Part shown: positions 39,575-53,100 of the stretch, one piece after another
Numbering within the stretch: the stretch's first letter is position 1
Layout of the letters: every line of letters starts with the position of its first letter
Assembly (NCBI GenBank): GCA_022818135.1
Contig: JAFMSR010000009.1
Coordinates: forward strand, 20,958,115-21,022,114
Direction: 5' to 3'
Source: Saxidomus purpurata
Taxonomy: Eukaryota; Mollusca; Bivalvia; Venerida; Veneridae
DNA: 64,000 nucleotides
Translations under genes and position numbers: made by a program
The notes under the pieces: model-generated
What the model saw: the letters and a program-made list of their open reading frames with translations, nothing else
What the model was told of the DNA's origin: nothing
Database searches by the model: none

Positions 39575-41177
39575 ATCACGTAGCATAAATGGATGAATCT
39601 AGTCACAGAGAAACTTCCATTGACTCCTCGAGTTCGGATGATGAATATGTCGATACTCCAGAAGCACCAGATAGTGAAGACGAATGGTTCGAGTCACTCC
39701 AGCCAAAGGAACCCGATAAGGCATTCGATAAAGGTGAAATATCCTCACAGAGCAGTCAGAGTGATCAAAAACAGAGTGGTGAGCACGAATCATAACACAC
39801 TTAAACATTCAAAGGCTGATCTAAACATGAACTCTTTTATCAGTTGCATTCTCTTTATTTCCCTTTGATTATAAAAGAAAACATAATAAATAACATGGTA
39901 ATGAGGAATAGTTGTATACATACAGCGTGGAAGATAACGAAATCCAAATAATTCATTTTCTGTTAAAATATTATTACATTTCGTAAATAACTTCGAGGTT
40001 GATGTTAGTATTTTTTGTAGAGACATCAAGATGCGATTATAAAGTAAAGGAAGAAATGGATAAACCAGTAGACACAGAGGAGCAAAAACAGAATCAAGCT
40101 GGAATCTCTAAGACAGTCATCGAAACAAACATTGACACTGGTCAGGAGCGTTTTATCAAACAGGTAATTATATATGTCATCAAGCGGATGTAAATATCAG
40201 AAAAATGATGTAAATTCATTTAGAATTATGTAAATATTTATTCTATGTTGTCAGTCTAAATAGAACAAAAACTATATCTATAAAGTTGATAAGAACTGTG
40301 GAAAATGTTATATAATTTTATGCATTAAAATAATTTCCTTTTTTGAAGGGTGTTGTCTGTCTGCTTTAATAATTAATACAACTAGATGGCTGTTCAGTAC
40401 AACACTTGTGTCGCCCTCGTACGCTTTGTCAGAATAACCAATAATATTGTGACAAAATCTAAGTACAAAAAGGGGCATAACTCTGTCAAATATGACCTTG
40501 ACCAACAAAAGTTGGCGGCATCACAACCCTTTTGACATAAGCACTACAATTTGAAAGTTTAATAAAGAAATCTTAAGAGATGGCAAAGTTATAGCAAAAA
40601 TCTAAGTATAAAAAGTGGCATAACTCTGTCAAGTATGACATTGACCTACAAAATGTGGCAGCATCACGACCCTTATGTCATAAGCAATGCAATTTGAAAG
40701 TTAGATGAAGAAATCTTAAGAAATGGCAGAGTAATAGCCAACATTAAGTTTTCGTGACAAAATCTAAGTACAAAATGGGTCATAACTCTGTACATAAGAC
40801 CTTGACCTGCAAACTTTGCGGCATTATGGCCCTTTTGTCATAAGCAATAGAGTTGTAAAGTTTGAACAAGAAATCTTAAGAAATAGCCAACGTTAAGTTT
40901 GTGTGACAGACGGACCGCCGGCCGGACGGGCAAAGCGATCCCTACATGTATGTATTGCCTTTTCTCCGAAAGGGCAACACTAAAACTGAAAGTTTAGCAT
41001 CGCAAAAACTCAATAATTATGTTCAAATGTACTGACATATAACAATATGTGGTTACGTCCTTTTCATTTTGTCATGTAAAAGGGTAAATTTGGAAAGATG
41101 TATACATGTACAAAATTTTATTTGTAATGTCCTTTTTCCATTTTTCAGGCAGAAGATACCACTCTTACTTCTACAAG
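39575..41177 (+). CDS. Gene 2 leader exons, including a 29 nt microexon
   Basis: Exon 39575-39778 contains the start codon and ends in phase 1 before GTGAGC. Exon 40021-40163 follows a TTTTTTGTAG acceptor and ends CAG before GTAATT. Exon 41149-41177 is only 29 nt, but has a pyrimidine-rich TTTTTCAG acceptor, a GTAAGC donor, and exactly the phase needed to reach exon 52221. The translation is highly hydrophilic (Glu, Asp, Ser, Lys, Gln), with no folded domain seen. Confidence 0.65.
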
Positions 41178-44100
41178 GTAAGCAATGTCATAAACAATTT
41201 TCGGAATTACGAGTTACTTGTAAGTTATCAGAAATTAAAAAAATCAAACTAAAATGTAATATATTCTCAAAGTTAAATACGCATTTTAAAATTGTTTACT
41301 TTTATCTGTCAACACCCTACACTTATCCAAAGGAAGAAATCTAGAATACTGTTGTGACACGAGAGTTTGTTTTACTTCTTGTTTCAGTTAAATTTGGAAT
41401 AAAATATAATAAAAGCTGGTTTTGATAGTAAGATACGCCGAATAGAATTGGATAAGTCCTGCTTTCATTAAATCAATAAATCAATAAATTTTGCGCAGCT
41501 GAATGGTCCGATACCATTACACATGGCCAATAAATACGCTTTACCTTCCGCGTAACTGCCTGGGTCGGGGACGGATAAATTTTATAATTGGTCTGCAAAC
41601 GTAATTGTTTCGCCTTCCATTTCTAAGTCAATTTCTTAATTCTGTTCCGGATCGAGGTGATCAGGCTTTAAGCAAATAGGTCAAACTGAAAATCTGTCTC
41701 GAGCCGAATAATCTCAAGAAATTGTATGATACTCGATTTTTTAACGAATCAAATAACGGTGTCAGCCTTTTTTAATTAATGAATTGCGGCTGGCCAACTG
41801 GTATTTATCGGGCAACACTTTTCTGTGTAAATCAAATATTTTCAAGTGTGAATCTATTCCTGATCTTAATAATCAAGCAGAGCCACTTTATGAGTTATAA
41901 ATCCGTGCCTGATCAAACTCCTTTACAAGTCACTACATTTAAAGGGAGGGCTTGGTTATTCGTTTCACAATAAGTGACTCATGTAAACTTGTCATACCCT
42001 CTCCCACATCCAATAGCTCATTCTCAATTCCAACCTGGGTCCGGTTGTTCGAAATAAGCTAACAGTCAATTAAAATTTGAGGTTACCTTTTTACATTTGT
42101 CAAGACTATGTAAAATATGGTATGTATTATGATTAGTAAAATGGTGTAATCTCTTGAAGGTAAACTAAAAACAACACTTAAGTTTTCCTACTACAAGTAG
42201 TGTCTTATATTAAAATTCAACGAATGGTTAACATACATGTAACAGCTGGTATATTACAATGTTTTTATCGTGTTCTTGAAATTCGTAGAAAGGATCTTTT
42301 GAAAATTCGTTGATCCCAGATACATCGATGTACCGGTGTTGGGAGAATGTCGAGAGCATTTGCATGTTTACTTTCTGGACGACAACCTGAGTTACATTCG
42401 AGGCGCATAAACCACGCTATGTCCTGGATTTCAAGACTTGTAAACGAAAACGGGAAAGCTATTGCAAAACATAAATAAAACCGTTAAAAATGAAAAAGCT
42501 AAATTTGCAACAGTGTATAACTATTTATAATCAGTGTGTATTATTAAATCAATCGTTCTACATTATACATAAATATATACAAAAAACAAAACGATTTGAT
42601 ACACGGAAATAATTCTATTTACAAACAGAAAAAACAGCTTCGCATTTAGTTATCTTTGTCCACGATCTATACCTGAACTATCTCAAAGCTTTCCGTGAGC
42701 CCACGACCTCACTAATTTGTAAAAATTAAATACAAACATTTAACCTATGTTTATAACACCAAACAAACCACTTAAAACATGGTCATACCTTTTTAGTATA
42801 TTACACAAACCTCTTTATTTATAATATCTCTATATGTCGAAAGCCTGTCCGAGTCCATGATATGTCTGAAGTGACTACCTCGACCTATTTCATCTCATCT
42901 CTTTCATTTTCTTATGAAAATAAATGGACAAAGAAAGAAGAATAAGACCAAATAGGAATGAGGATCAATGTATTGGCAGAACCATATCTCTATAAGTATT
43001 ATACAATTTAATCATATAATAAATTCTATTAAATATCATTAGTACATGTAAAGTACATGTACCTGTAGTTACAAACGATTAAAGTATAGTTATAACACTT
43101 AACAAAGTCCAAAAGTTCGTTCGTATCATATAATATGAGTTCGCTAATCATAATTCACTGATATCGCACATTGTAAAGCTGTTCGAAAGTTAGAATCATA
43201 AAAATCTAGATCAAAGAAAAATGAATCACGGATACAAAAACAGTGTCTTTATGCTCCAACGATAGTTATGTTAAAATTTCAAGAAACTTAAATCCATTGT
43301 AACGCGATACAGAAAGTCACAAGGTCATGTTGTGGTTCTGCGATCAGCTAAACAAGCACAAAAAATGAATGACAGAACGTCATCAAAGCTCTGGAAAAGA
43401 CTAACACAGTATGGTGAGTAAGTAAAACGTAAAATCATCAAGAAGTCAGCCACACCTTACATGATATGATCTGCAAGTAACTGATATTTGATTACATTGC
43501 GAAATAAGCAAAATACGTAAAAGCTCGGCGGAAACGCTCTCCAGATGCATGACAACCATTGCAACGTTATCATGTCAAGTAAATACGTAATTATCAAGAA
43601 TAAAAATAAAAGATAACTACAACAAAATCATAATTTCGACAAATCAATAATCGTGAATATCATTGAAATACAGTGACTGTTCCATCATTTTTATCAAAGT
43701 CATCAACAAGAACTTTAGCCGAGGAACATTTAACAACTTCATCTTCATCATTATCAGCAACAACATCCTCATAGCATCATCACCACCATCCCTATGATCG
43801 ATTGAATATCAACGAAATCTTACCGTTTAAGTACTGGGAGGTTGTCTGGGTATTCACTAGTATAAACTCCCAATACTATACCTCGAGTGTAGAAATGCGT
43901 AACAATATTCATTCTTGCAAACCAGATCAGGATATCTGCAGTCTTTACCAGTACTGGAAATTCTCATCTTACACCCCTGGTGTAAGTCAGAACGAACTAC
44001 TTTTATGAATGCATGTGTAAATTTGTACATTACTACAAGGAAATAGCGCGTAAATATACGTCATTAATTTAATTTTATTTCTGCTACTTTTAGTAGAAAA

Positions 44101-47100
44101 TGGTATGCAAGAAAAAGAATATATCACTGGCTGCGCGTGCAGATGAGAATATCCGGCTCTCGTGTAACTGTTTTGGCGGTAACTCCATCGAGCCAGATAT
44201 TCCCATTCTTATAATATATACCTACCGAAAAAGCACGAAAAACTCGTGACTTAATTCCTCAAAAACTAAACCGTGTATACCTGTACAAATGAAAATACAA
44301 AAACCATAGAAGAATTCATATTCAAACCGAGAATAATTTTATGTTTAAAGATACAATCGAAAATAAACCACCACGAGTCGCCGTATCTGGCAAAAATACC
44401 GACATAGTCTTCGCGGAAACCGGGCAAAGTTAAAACGATATTGACACAAATGATAAATGACCGCAAATTGGACGTGCCGGTTGTGAAAAAATTAAAAAGA
44501 AAAGATGGTCCATTTGGGAAGCTACATGTACGTGTAATTGATAAAACAATTAAATGTCTTTGTAATGAACTCTATATAGAAGTGTTAAATTTAGCCAAAT
44601 GTCTTAAACAACTTGAACAATGCAATTATATTTTCATGCCATATCATTGTCTTCAACCAAAAATAATTTAAACGTCTTTTATAATATTTTTTAAGAGATA
44701 AAATAGATATTATATCTCAATTTTTCTTTTCATTTTCCTCTTTTTAAGATTTCTGCAGGACTAAAGTACAAAAGATCGAATTTGAATTAAACCGAATACC
44801 CTGCGGTGTGATATCATTCATTTATCTTTGTTAAGATAAGATTGAATGATATTGAGCCCGCACGCAATTTTTAGGCGTTCGCCTGTCGCATGCTGGCGAA
44901 AAAAGTTCGATCGCTAGAGACACATTGCGGTAGATTTTTATCACTTTACACAAAGAAGAGCCGGATTGTCTCTTTGCTTTCGTGGTGATACAGTAAGCAC
45001 AATCTTGTCTAAATCAGTAAAGCACGATAATGCAGTTTGTCATTTCCTGACAAATTTATTTTAATATAGCCATATCACTCACGTATGCAAATTAAAAATC
45101 GCGGGGAGGTACTGCATTGCTTCAACACGCAAATAGCTATTCTCGCGAAAAATATAATTTCAAATACGAAACTATATTCTTTGGCTAAATTTTGTGGTAA
45201 ATTGGTAAATAAAGAAGGCCCAATATTGGCGCCGCCGATGACGGCGGTGGCCTATTATGGAATAGTTTTTCCGGAAGTACATGGTAGGAGCGGATATTAG
45301 AATGCGAAGAAAAATGGTTTTAACTGTATGCTAAAATAATACGAAATAGACATTAAAATATTGATTATACACATTTCCTTCATTAAAACGTAATTGTTTA
45401 ATTGTAATGTTCCTTTTCATATCTTTTAGAAAAAATACGAAAACGTAAAACAACTTCTCCCTTATCGGTTTTGCAAAATTATAATATCAGCTTATTTTTT
45501 ACCGCGTGCTTTAAAGTCAGTCTCCGTGGTGGAGTGTGGAGTGTGGAGTTTAAAACCACCATGATTTTAAATGTTTTCTGCAAATATTCATAAAAGTTTT
45601 CATTCAAATCAAACTAATAATGATTCCACGTTTTTGTCAGGCTACATTGCGATATGCAAAAACCGTATAACTTATAAATGTTGAAATAGAAACTATTTTC
45701 GGCGCCCTTTGATGCTTTGCATCAACGATATTCTTGTGTAAATAATTGAATACGTAGATTATTGGCCAAAAAGACTGGATTAATGTTTTTTAAAACCAGT
45801 TTGCACACGCGACCGCCTTTTAGTACTTCAGTACTTTTATTATCTTTTTTAATAAACACAAAGTGATCAATATAATGATGGATTTTACGCTTTGTTGACT
45901 GCGGAAAAGATAGCGGTGTAATGGCGTAACATGACCAGTCTTATTTTTCACAAAACAAGAATGTATTCTGTCAAAACAAGCATTTTTGGAATAAGACGAA
46001 AATCTAAAATACCGTGCGCGGGTTATACTTGTCGGTTTGTTAACTAAAAACTGCAATACGTTAAAAAATAAAAGACTAAATAGCAAAACATAATGGACAC
46101 GCGTTCAGCACACTTTTGAATGTGCGAGACCTTTGTAGACAGAACTATCTAAACGATGTTTTCTTAAGATAAAAGGTCAATTATAAGGTGACACGTGCCG
46201 ATCTAATCTTTGTATCCAACATTCCATCTCTCAAGTAGTACTTGATGGCACTCGGTTCTAATATAAAGTGCCATCTATTTGGTTGATATTTAGTATTGTT
46301 TGAGATGGAGAAAATCACGTTAAAAAGAAATTTGATAGACAAAATAACATAATTTTACTTTTCGTGTTATTGCGATCAATTTTTGTCCGTTTGATAACAT
46401 GACTTCTATAACGCCTAACTGTTTTGCTATTGAATTCAATAATCGTCTTTTTATGACGCGCGTTTTTGGCGGAGTATGGTATCTAACTTAGCGTATCGGC
46501 TCACGTAACCGTATTTCTGGAGATAAGTTCGTGTCTCAATAGAAAAAAGGAAGGACAGTACACCTGAGTTAGTCCCTCGAGTTAACAAAGCTTGGGTATG
46601 CGTTGACTATAAATGACTCATAATTTTGTTTTGATCAATTACGATATTGAACTTTCATCAATAGTACGCAATGAATAAGAAATACTAGATATTGATAACA
46701 TGTGCCTCAGATGATATAGTCAGTTATATATTACAAAACTCATGTAGATGATTACCACCAATGATAGAAATTGAGGACAGCATTGGCTTTCCATAATAAT
46801 AGAAGCTGACAGAAGATATTTCATATAACTTTATTAATTTGATTTTTTCTTCTAGTTTATATACATAGCCAACATATATGACCACGACCGATATCACAAA
46901 AATCAAGGGAATTAAGTCAAATTTCATGTGTCATCACGGTGTCTCAAGAGTTACCCTTCTTTTATCGATATTTGCGAGCGTGTATGATTTATAGGGCCAT
47001 AAAACCAGTCACGTGTAACTGCGCCCGCCAAACGGGATAAATCAATATATCGTTTTTTTAAACCTAGATTATCTATAGCCTAAGGGAGATGTGAAAGTTG

Positions 47101-50100
47101 AATTGTTACTAATTTAGGTAAAACGGGAAGTTGCGTTTTTTCCTTTGACCATTATAATTATACCTGAACGATGGAAGACATTATCAATTACCTTATTTTC
47201 AAAAAAATGATATGAATAAAATTATTTCAAGTGGAGAGCACAAAAAGCGTTTTTTTTTTATAAAATTTAATGAATTTGATCATATTTAATGTAAAATGAG
47301 GTATGTTGAAAATACGAATCCAGCGATAGTAATAATGAATGTTGAAAATAGTAACAGAATTCAAAAAGCTGTTACACCCGTTGTTCTTGACATATTGGAA
47401 TTAATCTAAAATGTGTTCATTTGAAAACTTAAATTGCCGACTGATCTCTTCGCACGCGCGATATTCCGTTTGTTCATGTTAACAAATAACTTATAAAAAA
47501 TTGAATGATGAACATGAAATTCGAGAACATGCGTGCATGGCAAATCAAATTCTGTCGGGGCATGGGAAAGACACGATGTGCTTTTTTAAATGTAGATAAC
47601 TTATCAACTTTTTATGTAATCTTTCCTATTCAAAAGTCTGCACACATATCAAGATTTGCTTATGTTCATTTTTTCACACTAAAAGTTACACTGTTAAAAG
47701 AGAAAACAAATTTCAAAAACAAATGCATTTCTTCGTAAAGCTTTGAAAGACAAAACATACGCAAAATTAGACTACCTGGTTTTTACTGCATTTGTATTGT
47801 GAACACAAACGTAGATCTTCAAGACATTCCCTTTCTACACTACTTCATAAAATGACATTTTCGCCTTCAAATGAAATCAATTGGCGCTGGGGTGACAGAA
47901 TAGTGAAAACCACTATTTCAAGTTTCATTTTTTCTTTTTTTATTTAAATGATATCACCCATGTTTTATTCTGTTCCGTTTGGGAACGTAAATAGTTGTAA
48001 TAGCGTATGCGCTATGCTTTTCTTTTCAATATAACAGGCACATTTTGGGCGTTTTACTATAATGCAATGACAGTAACTGTTGTGGTTTTAAATTTAAAAC
48101 AGACCATATTAATGAAGTCTCAGAAAAAAGGAAAACATCATTGAAAAGGGGAAATGTTATATATGAGTATGCCTTTATGATTATAAAATAACTTCGTTAG
48201 TTTAATTTTCATCACTGGTTAATTATAAACATGTATATAGTATACAACTCAAAGTTTGCTAAGCACCAGAAGATGATGGATTCATAATTTTAGTTTCGGT
48301 TGGGATAAAGAGTTGAAATTTTGATATGTTACAGTTTGATGTTACAATGTATCGTTGATGATTCTGGTTGGTATTTCTGATGTTGCTGTTGTTTTGATGT
48401 TGCTTTTAACCCTTGAATATAAGAACCATAGAAAATATGTGTCTTCAGTAGAGAGTGAAAAAATCAAAATTGGTTTGAAACTTGATGAGGAGACCTAATT
48501 TTGCGTTAATATCGGGTATGTGACCCGTTGCTATCAATAACAGGTTGGCAACGCCTTCTCATGCTTCCTATCAGGTTTCTAATGGACCTTTGTGTCATAT
48601 TGCCCCATTCTTCCACAAGCATGGCACCAAACTCTTAAACACTTCTTGGTTGGACTTGACGGGCTAATATTGCAGTCTGTAAATTATTCCAGACGTGTTC
48701 AATAGGATTTAAGTCTGGAGAGCGAGCAGGCCAGTCAAGACGCTCGATACCTTCCCTTTCTAGATACTCCTGGACGGCATAGGCAGTGTGAGGACGGGCG
48801 TTATCATCCATTAGAATTAAGGAATCTCCTATTGCACCTGCATACGCCTTACATGGACATCCAGAATGTCATCCATATACCGTTGTGCGGTCAATGTGCC
48901 ACGGTGAAGGACACAGAGGTCAGTACGCCCATCCCAACTGATTCCGCCCCAAACCATCACTGAGCCCCCTCCATAACGGTCGTGCTCAGCAATATTGTCT
49001 GCATGTAGCCTCTCTCCTGGTCTTCGCCACACTCTAGCACGCCTATCGGTGAAGTCGAGGCAATATCGAAACTCGTCTGTAAAAAGGACAGGCCTCCAGT
49101 CGCCAAGAGTCCAACCAACATGGTCCGTGGCCCATTCGTACCGTATTCTGCGGTGATTCCGAGTCAATGGGATGCGTATGTACGGTCTTCTCGAGCGCAG
49201 ACCAACTTCATGTAACCTTGACCGAACGGTTTGAGTCGAAATATTGACCCCGGATGCGTTTTGAAGGTCAATTCGAAGCTGGGATGCTGTTGAAAAACGG
49301 TTTCTGCGTGTTTGAATCAATAAAAACCTGTCTTCCGCTGCAGATGTAGCTGTTTCTCTGCCACCACCATGCCTCTGACTGGCGTGCCATACCGCTGAAA
49401 CCTTGACCAGGCTCTGGTTTTCACAGTGTGGTGCACATCAAAGACGTCCCCTACCTGACGGTGGGTAGCCCCTTGCTCCACCATTCCCACAGCTCGCCAC
49501 ATTTCTGCTTCAGACAGATGTCGTCTTACACGTACATTTGCCATATTCAGTCAATAACACAATGGTTATAGACCTGAATTGAAAATTTGACAATCTACAC
49601 GTGTCAGATACTCTAACAAGGAGCGTCAAATGACATGAAAATGAAGGGGAACCTGCTTTCCATGCCTTGCACGAAATTATTGCCTTTCAGTTGGGGTAGT
49701 ATACACACGGACGACCATCTCAAAATAATAATGCTACATATCAAAAGGAAATCTCACAAAAATGTTGAAAACAGTTTTCTAAATAATACGTCAAACTTTT
49801 GGTGCTTAGCAAACTTTGAGTAGTATATATCAGAGGTGTGTATTGGCATTGGTTGTGACACTCTGCTACATGTTTGAGCGGTTCAGTGGCCTAGTGGTTA
49901 ACGCTCTGGACTGGTAGTCAAGGTATAGCAGGTTCGACCCCCGCTCCTCTTAACACAACTAATAGTCTTCCGGATGAGACCTGAGATCGTGGTGTTTTGG
50001 TGCTTAAATAATTAGGCGTTGTCTCTTGAACGGGACGCGTTCTGTATCTTGCACTTATACGCGAAACTAAAACAACTAAAACTCTTCTGGGGGCGTTGGT

Positions 50101-53100
50101 CATATGAATTATCCGGTACCAACCATAAATTTTACAATGAATACATACATTCGACATGCTGGAATCTTATTAAATTTATAAATTAGTTTCTTCCATGAGC
50201 ATGCGGTTCAGATCGAAATATCCGTCACCGAGGGTAACTGTTTTGGCGGGAACGAGGCTCTGTCGAGTTCCCGTGAAACAGTTTCCCGAGGTGACGGATA
50301 TATCCATCTGAACCAAATATCTCATGGTAGAAACTTTTTCTTGCATACCGTCTTTTACGTTTAAATAAATATTTAAATGCAAACTTATTGAAATGATGCA
50401 TTTTAAGTTAAAATCAAACGTTATTCAGATGCTGTGTTCGGGAAAGTGACGTCAGATTGTTTATAACGTTACGTCATAAGTAAATCACGACAGTCATATT
50501 ACATGGGTGTATGTAATATGGGATTTTCCAGCACTGGTGAAAACTGCGGATACCCCGATCCGGTATGCAAGAATATTGAATTTATACAATTAACTGGAAA
50601 ACGAAAACACTTCGACTGCCGCGACTGTATATAATTTAATCAACTTGTTTAAAATAAAAAAAAAATACTTCTTATTAAAATTTTGTATACGGTAAAATGT
50701 TTTAAAAGCTTCAGAGGGTACTGACCGATATATTATACAATACAATAGTATGCAAGAAACGTGTGTATGTTAAACAGAGACAGGAAATGACTCTACCCGC
50801 AGGCAATATCCAGATAAAAGATAGGTAATAAAACGATTAAGGGTCATAAAACTGATCCACTTTAACTCCATTCAAATGTAAAGATTATTTGAATTGTTGT
50901 CAATTTGTAATATAAATTTAAATGATAATATCTATTTATCCTATATTATGAAACATGTATTTGTTTTACTAATAAATGTTAATATGACATGTAATTCAAT
51001 TCCATTTACATGTAACAATCACGTTGAAAACAGTCTTACATTATTTCAGTGATATGACGTGAACAATAATTTACAGTATACATTTGAACAAGTAATATCA
51101 CCTGGTGACAGACATGTCTTTATTTGGGATGCGAATCAGTTAGTTTTATAATCATGCCCTGGTAATATTCGTGAAGAATATATATTTACGTTGATCATAC
51201 GAATTTACTAAAAAACATACTAGTAGCAAACTATTAGTATCGGCGTTAAAAGAATGTGTCTTCCGTAAAATGCCGAGTACTGCCGAAACGGTAAATTCTT
51301 ATTTAAACTTAACAGGTTAGTTGAGTTAAAGTTAAAAAGGACTGCAAAGATAAACATTAAACATAATTATTTTTATTTATCTAAAAAGTAAAATGAAATA
51401 CCGAGACATTGTAATAGTGACATTTATTTTGTTATTAGCAAAAAGGTAAAAAATTGAATTGAAATGCAACCGAAGGTGATAGTTTTTAAACGTCAAAAGG
51501 ACCATTGATTTAATATTTTACATTGATAAAAAAATATTCATGAAATGGCAGAGAAATTAAACTAACATTTGTGATAATGACAAATTTTGTATGTTAAACA
51601 GAAAGAAAGTTTTGACGAATTATTTGATAACATCCTTCTTTACTCTTTGTAAAAACGCACATCGGTTTTCCAATACACGATGGTTAAAATAGTTGGGGAT
51701 GCGTACGAACCTTAAGAACCCAAATACGATAGAACTCCACCCTATTGATGTTTTATACGAATTCTCTAGATCACGTAGAATGGATATGAAATGACTGTAC
51801 AGTATATTTATTAAAAAAAACCAAAGGCCTCCAGATTCCTATCTACACTGTAGAAAAACTGCAGTTGACATTGTGGTATATATTAATTGACTCAACAAAA
51901 GAAAGAACATGATCAGTTTCAATTCTTGATTTTCTGAGTGTCAAAACATTTTGTATATTTCTAATATGACTGGCACGTTCCTTTATGTCTCGTAAATATA
52001 TACTACGATGACTTCATAAAAGCGCAAGAAACGGCTGTGATAAAATCTGCAAGACGCTTTTTGTTCTTAATTGTAGCCTTTTCCTATGAATGACCTTTAA
52101 AAGATTAATCGGTGAAAGTTTTATAAAATTTGTTTTATCTCATGACAACCTATTCTATTGATCTCATAATGAAAAACAGATTCCTGTTGTAGGTTCTCTA
52201 ACATCATTTTATTACTTCAGGTCGTCAAGAGAGGTATTACCGAATGACAAATTTCGCTTGTATTTTCATGCATTGATTCCAACTGACTTCAAATATCAGC
52301 CAAGGACGGACGAAGTTTATATATATATGTGGGATGGACGAACCCAAATTGGAACCATCCAAATGAAATTCGTCTGGTAAGAATTATCTCTGATTGACTG
52401 ACTTTATAAGACAAAGTTTATTGAAAACAATCTAATCATTATCCCGCTAAAACTATAAAGGGAAAGTTAAAATGCTGTTTGCCTTGTGGTCTGACATCCG
52501 GTCTTAGACAAAGCGTTAAAAGTGATGAACAACTACTACAGTTGGTGAAGAATGACACGGTTACTTGTTTAATGATCGTCATGAAAGGTTTGTGTACGTT
52601 ACACGATTTTGTGTGTGTCAATTCTCCACAAAGTTGTTGCCTTTGACTTTCTTACAAAATTACTTCTACACCTTTGAAGCGATTAAAAGGAAACTTTACA
52701 AAAACATTATCTTTTTGTATGATCTTTTGTGTCAAGGGTTCAGTATGTACAGTTATTATCCTTTAACTGAATTGTACATGCATGTGACATAGATAAGAAC
52801 TAAACTATTGTTGCCTGACTGTATATCCTTTCATTTTTAAGTCATTTATTTATAAGATTTTATAAGCACAGTGACTTTATAGTTGATGATAGTGTATGAC
52901 ATAGTCTTCTTTTTCTTTTTCGATATTGTCCACGAACTCCGTCTTTGTCTTATTGTTAGCTCATCTGTGTTCAACTTACCAGGGTATGGTATTATGACAA
53001 TTCACCGTCTGTAGTACAATGTACTAGGTCTGCCGTCCGCCAATTACTTCATCTATATGAAACCGCTGAATTGAAGTTGATGAAACATGGCATAAATATT

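Larger units (their letters stand above)
46877..51702. repeat. Right arm of the large inverted repeat
   Basis: This is the reverse-complement partner of 700-5200. It lies in the gene 2 intron between exons 41149-41177 and 52221-52376. Relative to the left arm it carries a Tc1 element (48245-49823) and a hairpin element with neighbouring unmatched sequence (about 50,170-50,600), and lacks the left arm's 2.7-4.1 kb insertion. After removing these, roughly 2.8-3.1 kb aligns. Both arms hold insertions the other lacks, so they have been separate for some time. Confidence 0.85.

Noticed and set aside
48829..49320. Free-standing 163-codon gene on the minus strand
   Set aside because: It is the middle part of a frameshifted Tc1 transposase; N- and C-terminal parts lie in other frames on either side.
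49876..49947. Functional tRNA gene
   Set aside because: A and B boxes are present, but the anticodon arm is irregular and the same unit occurs within a repeated 3 kb element, so it is a SINE-type relic.
50176..50382. 68-codon minus-strand open frame
   Set aside because: It is produced by the palindrome at 50184-50337.
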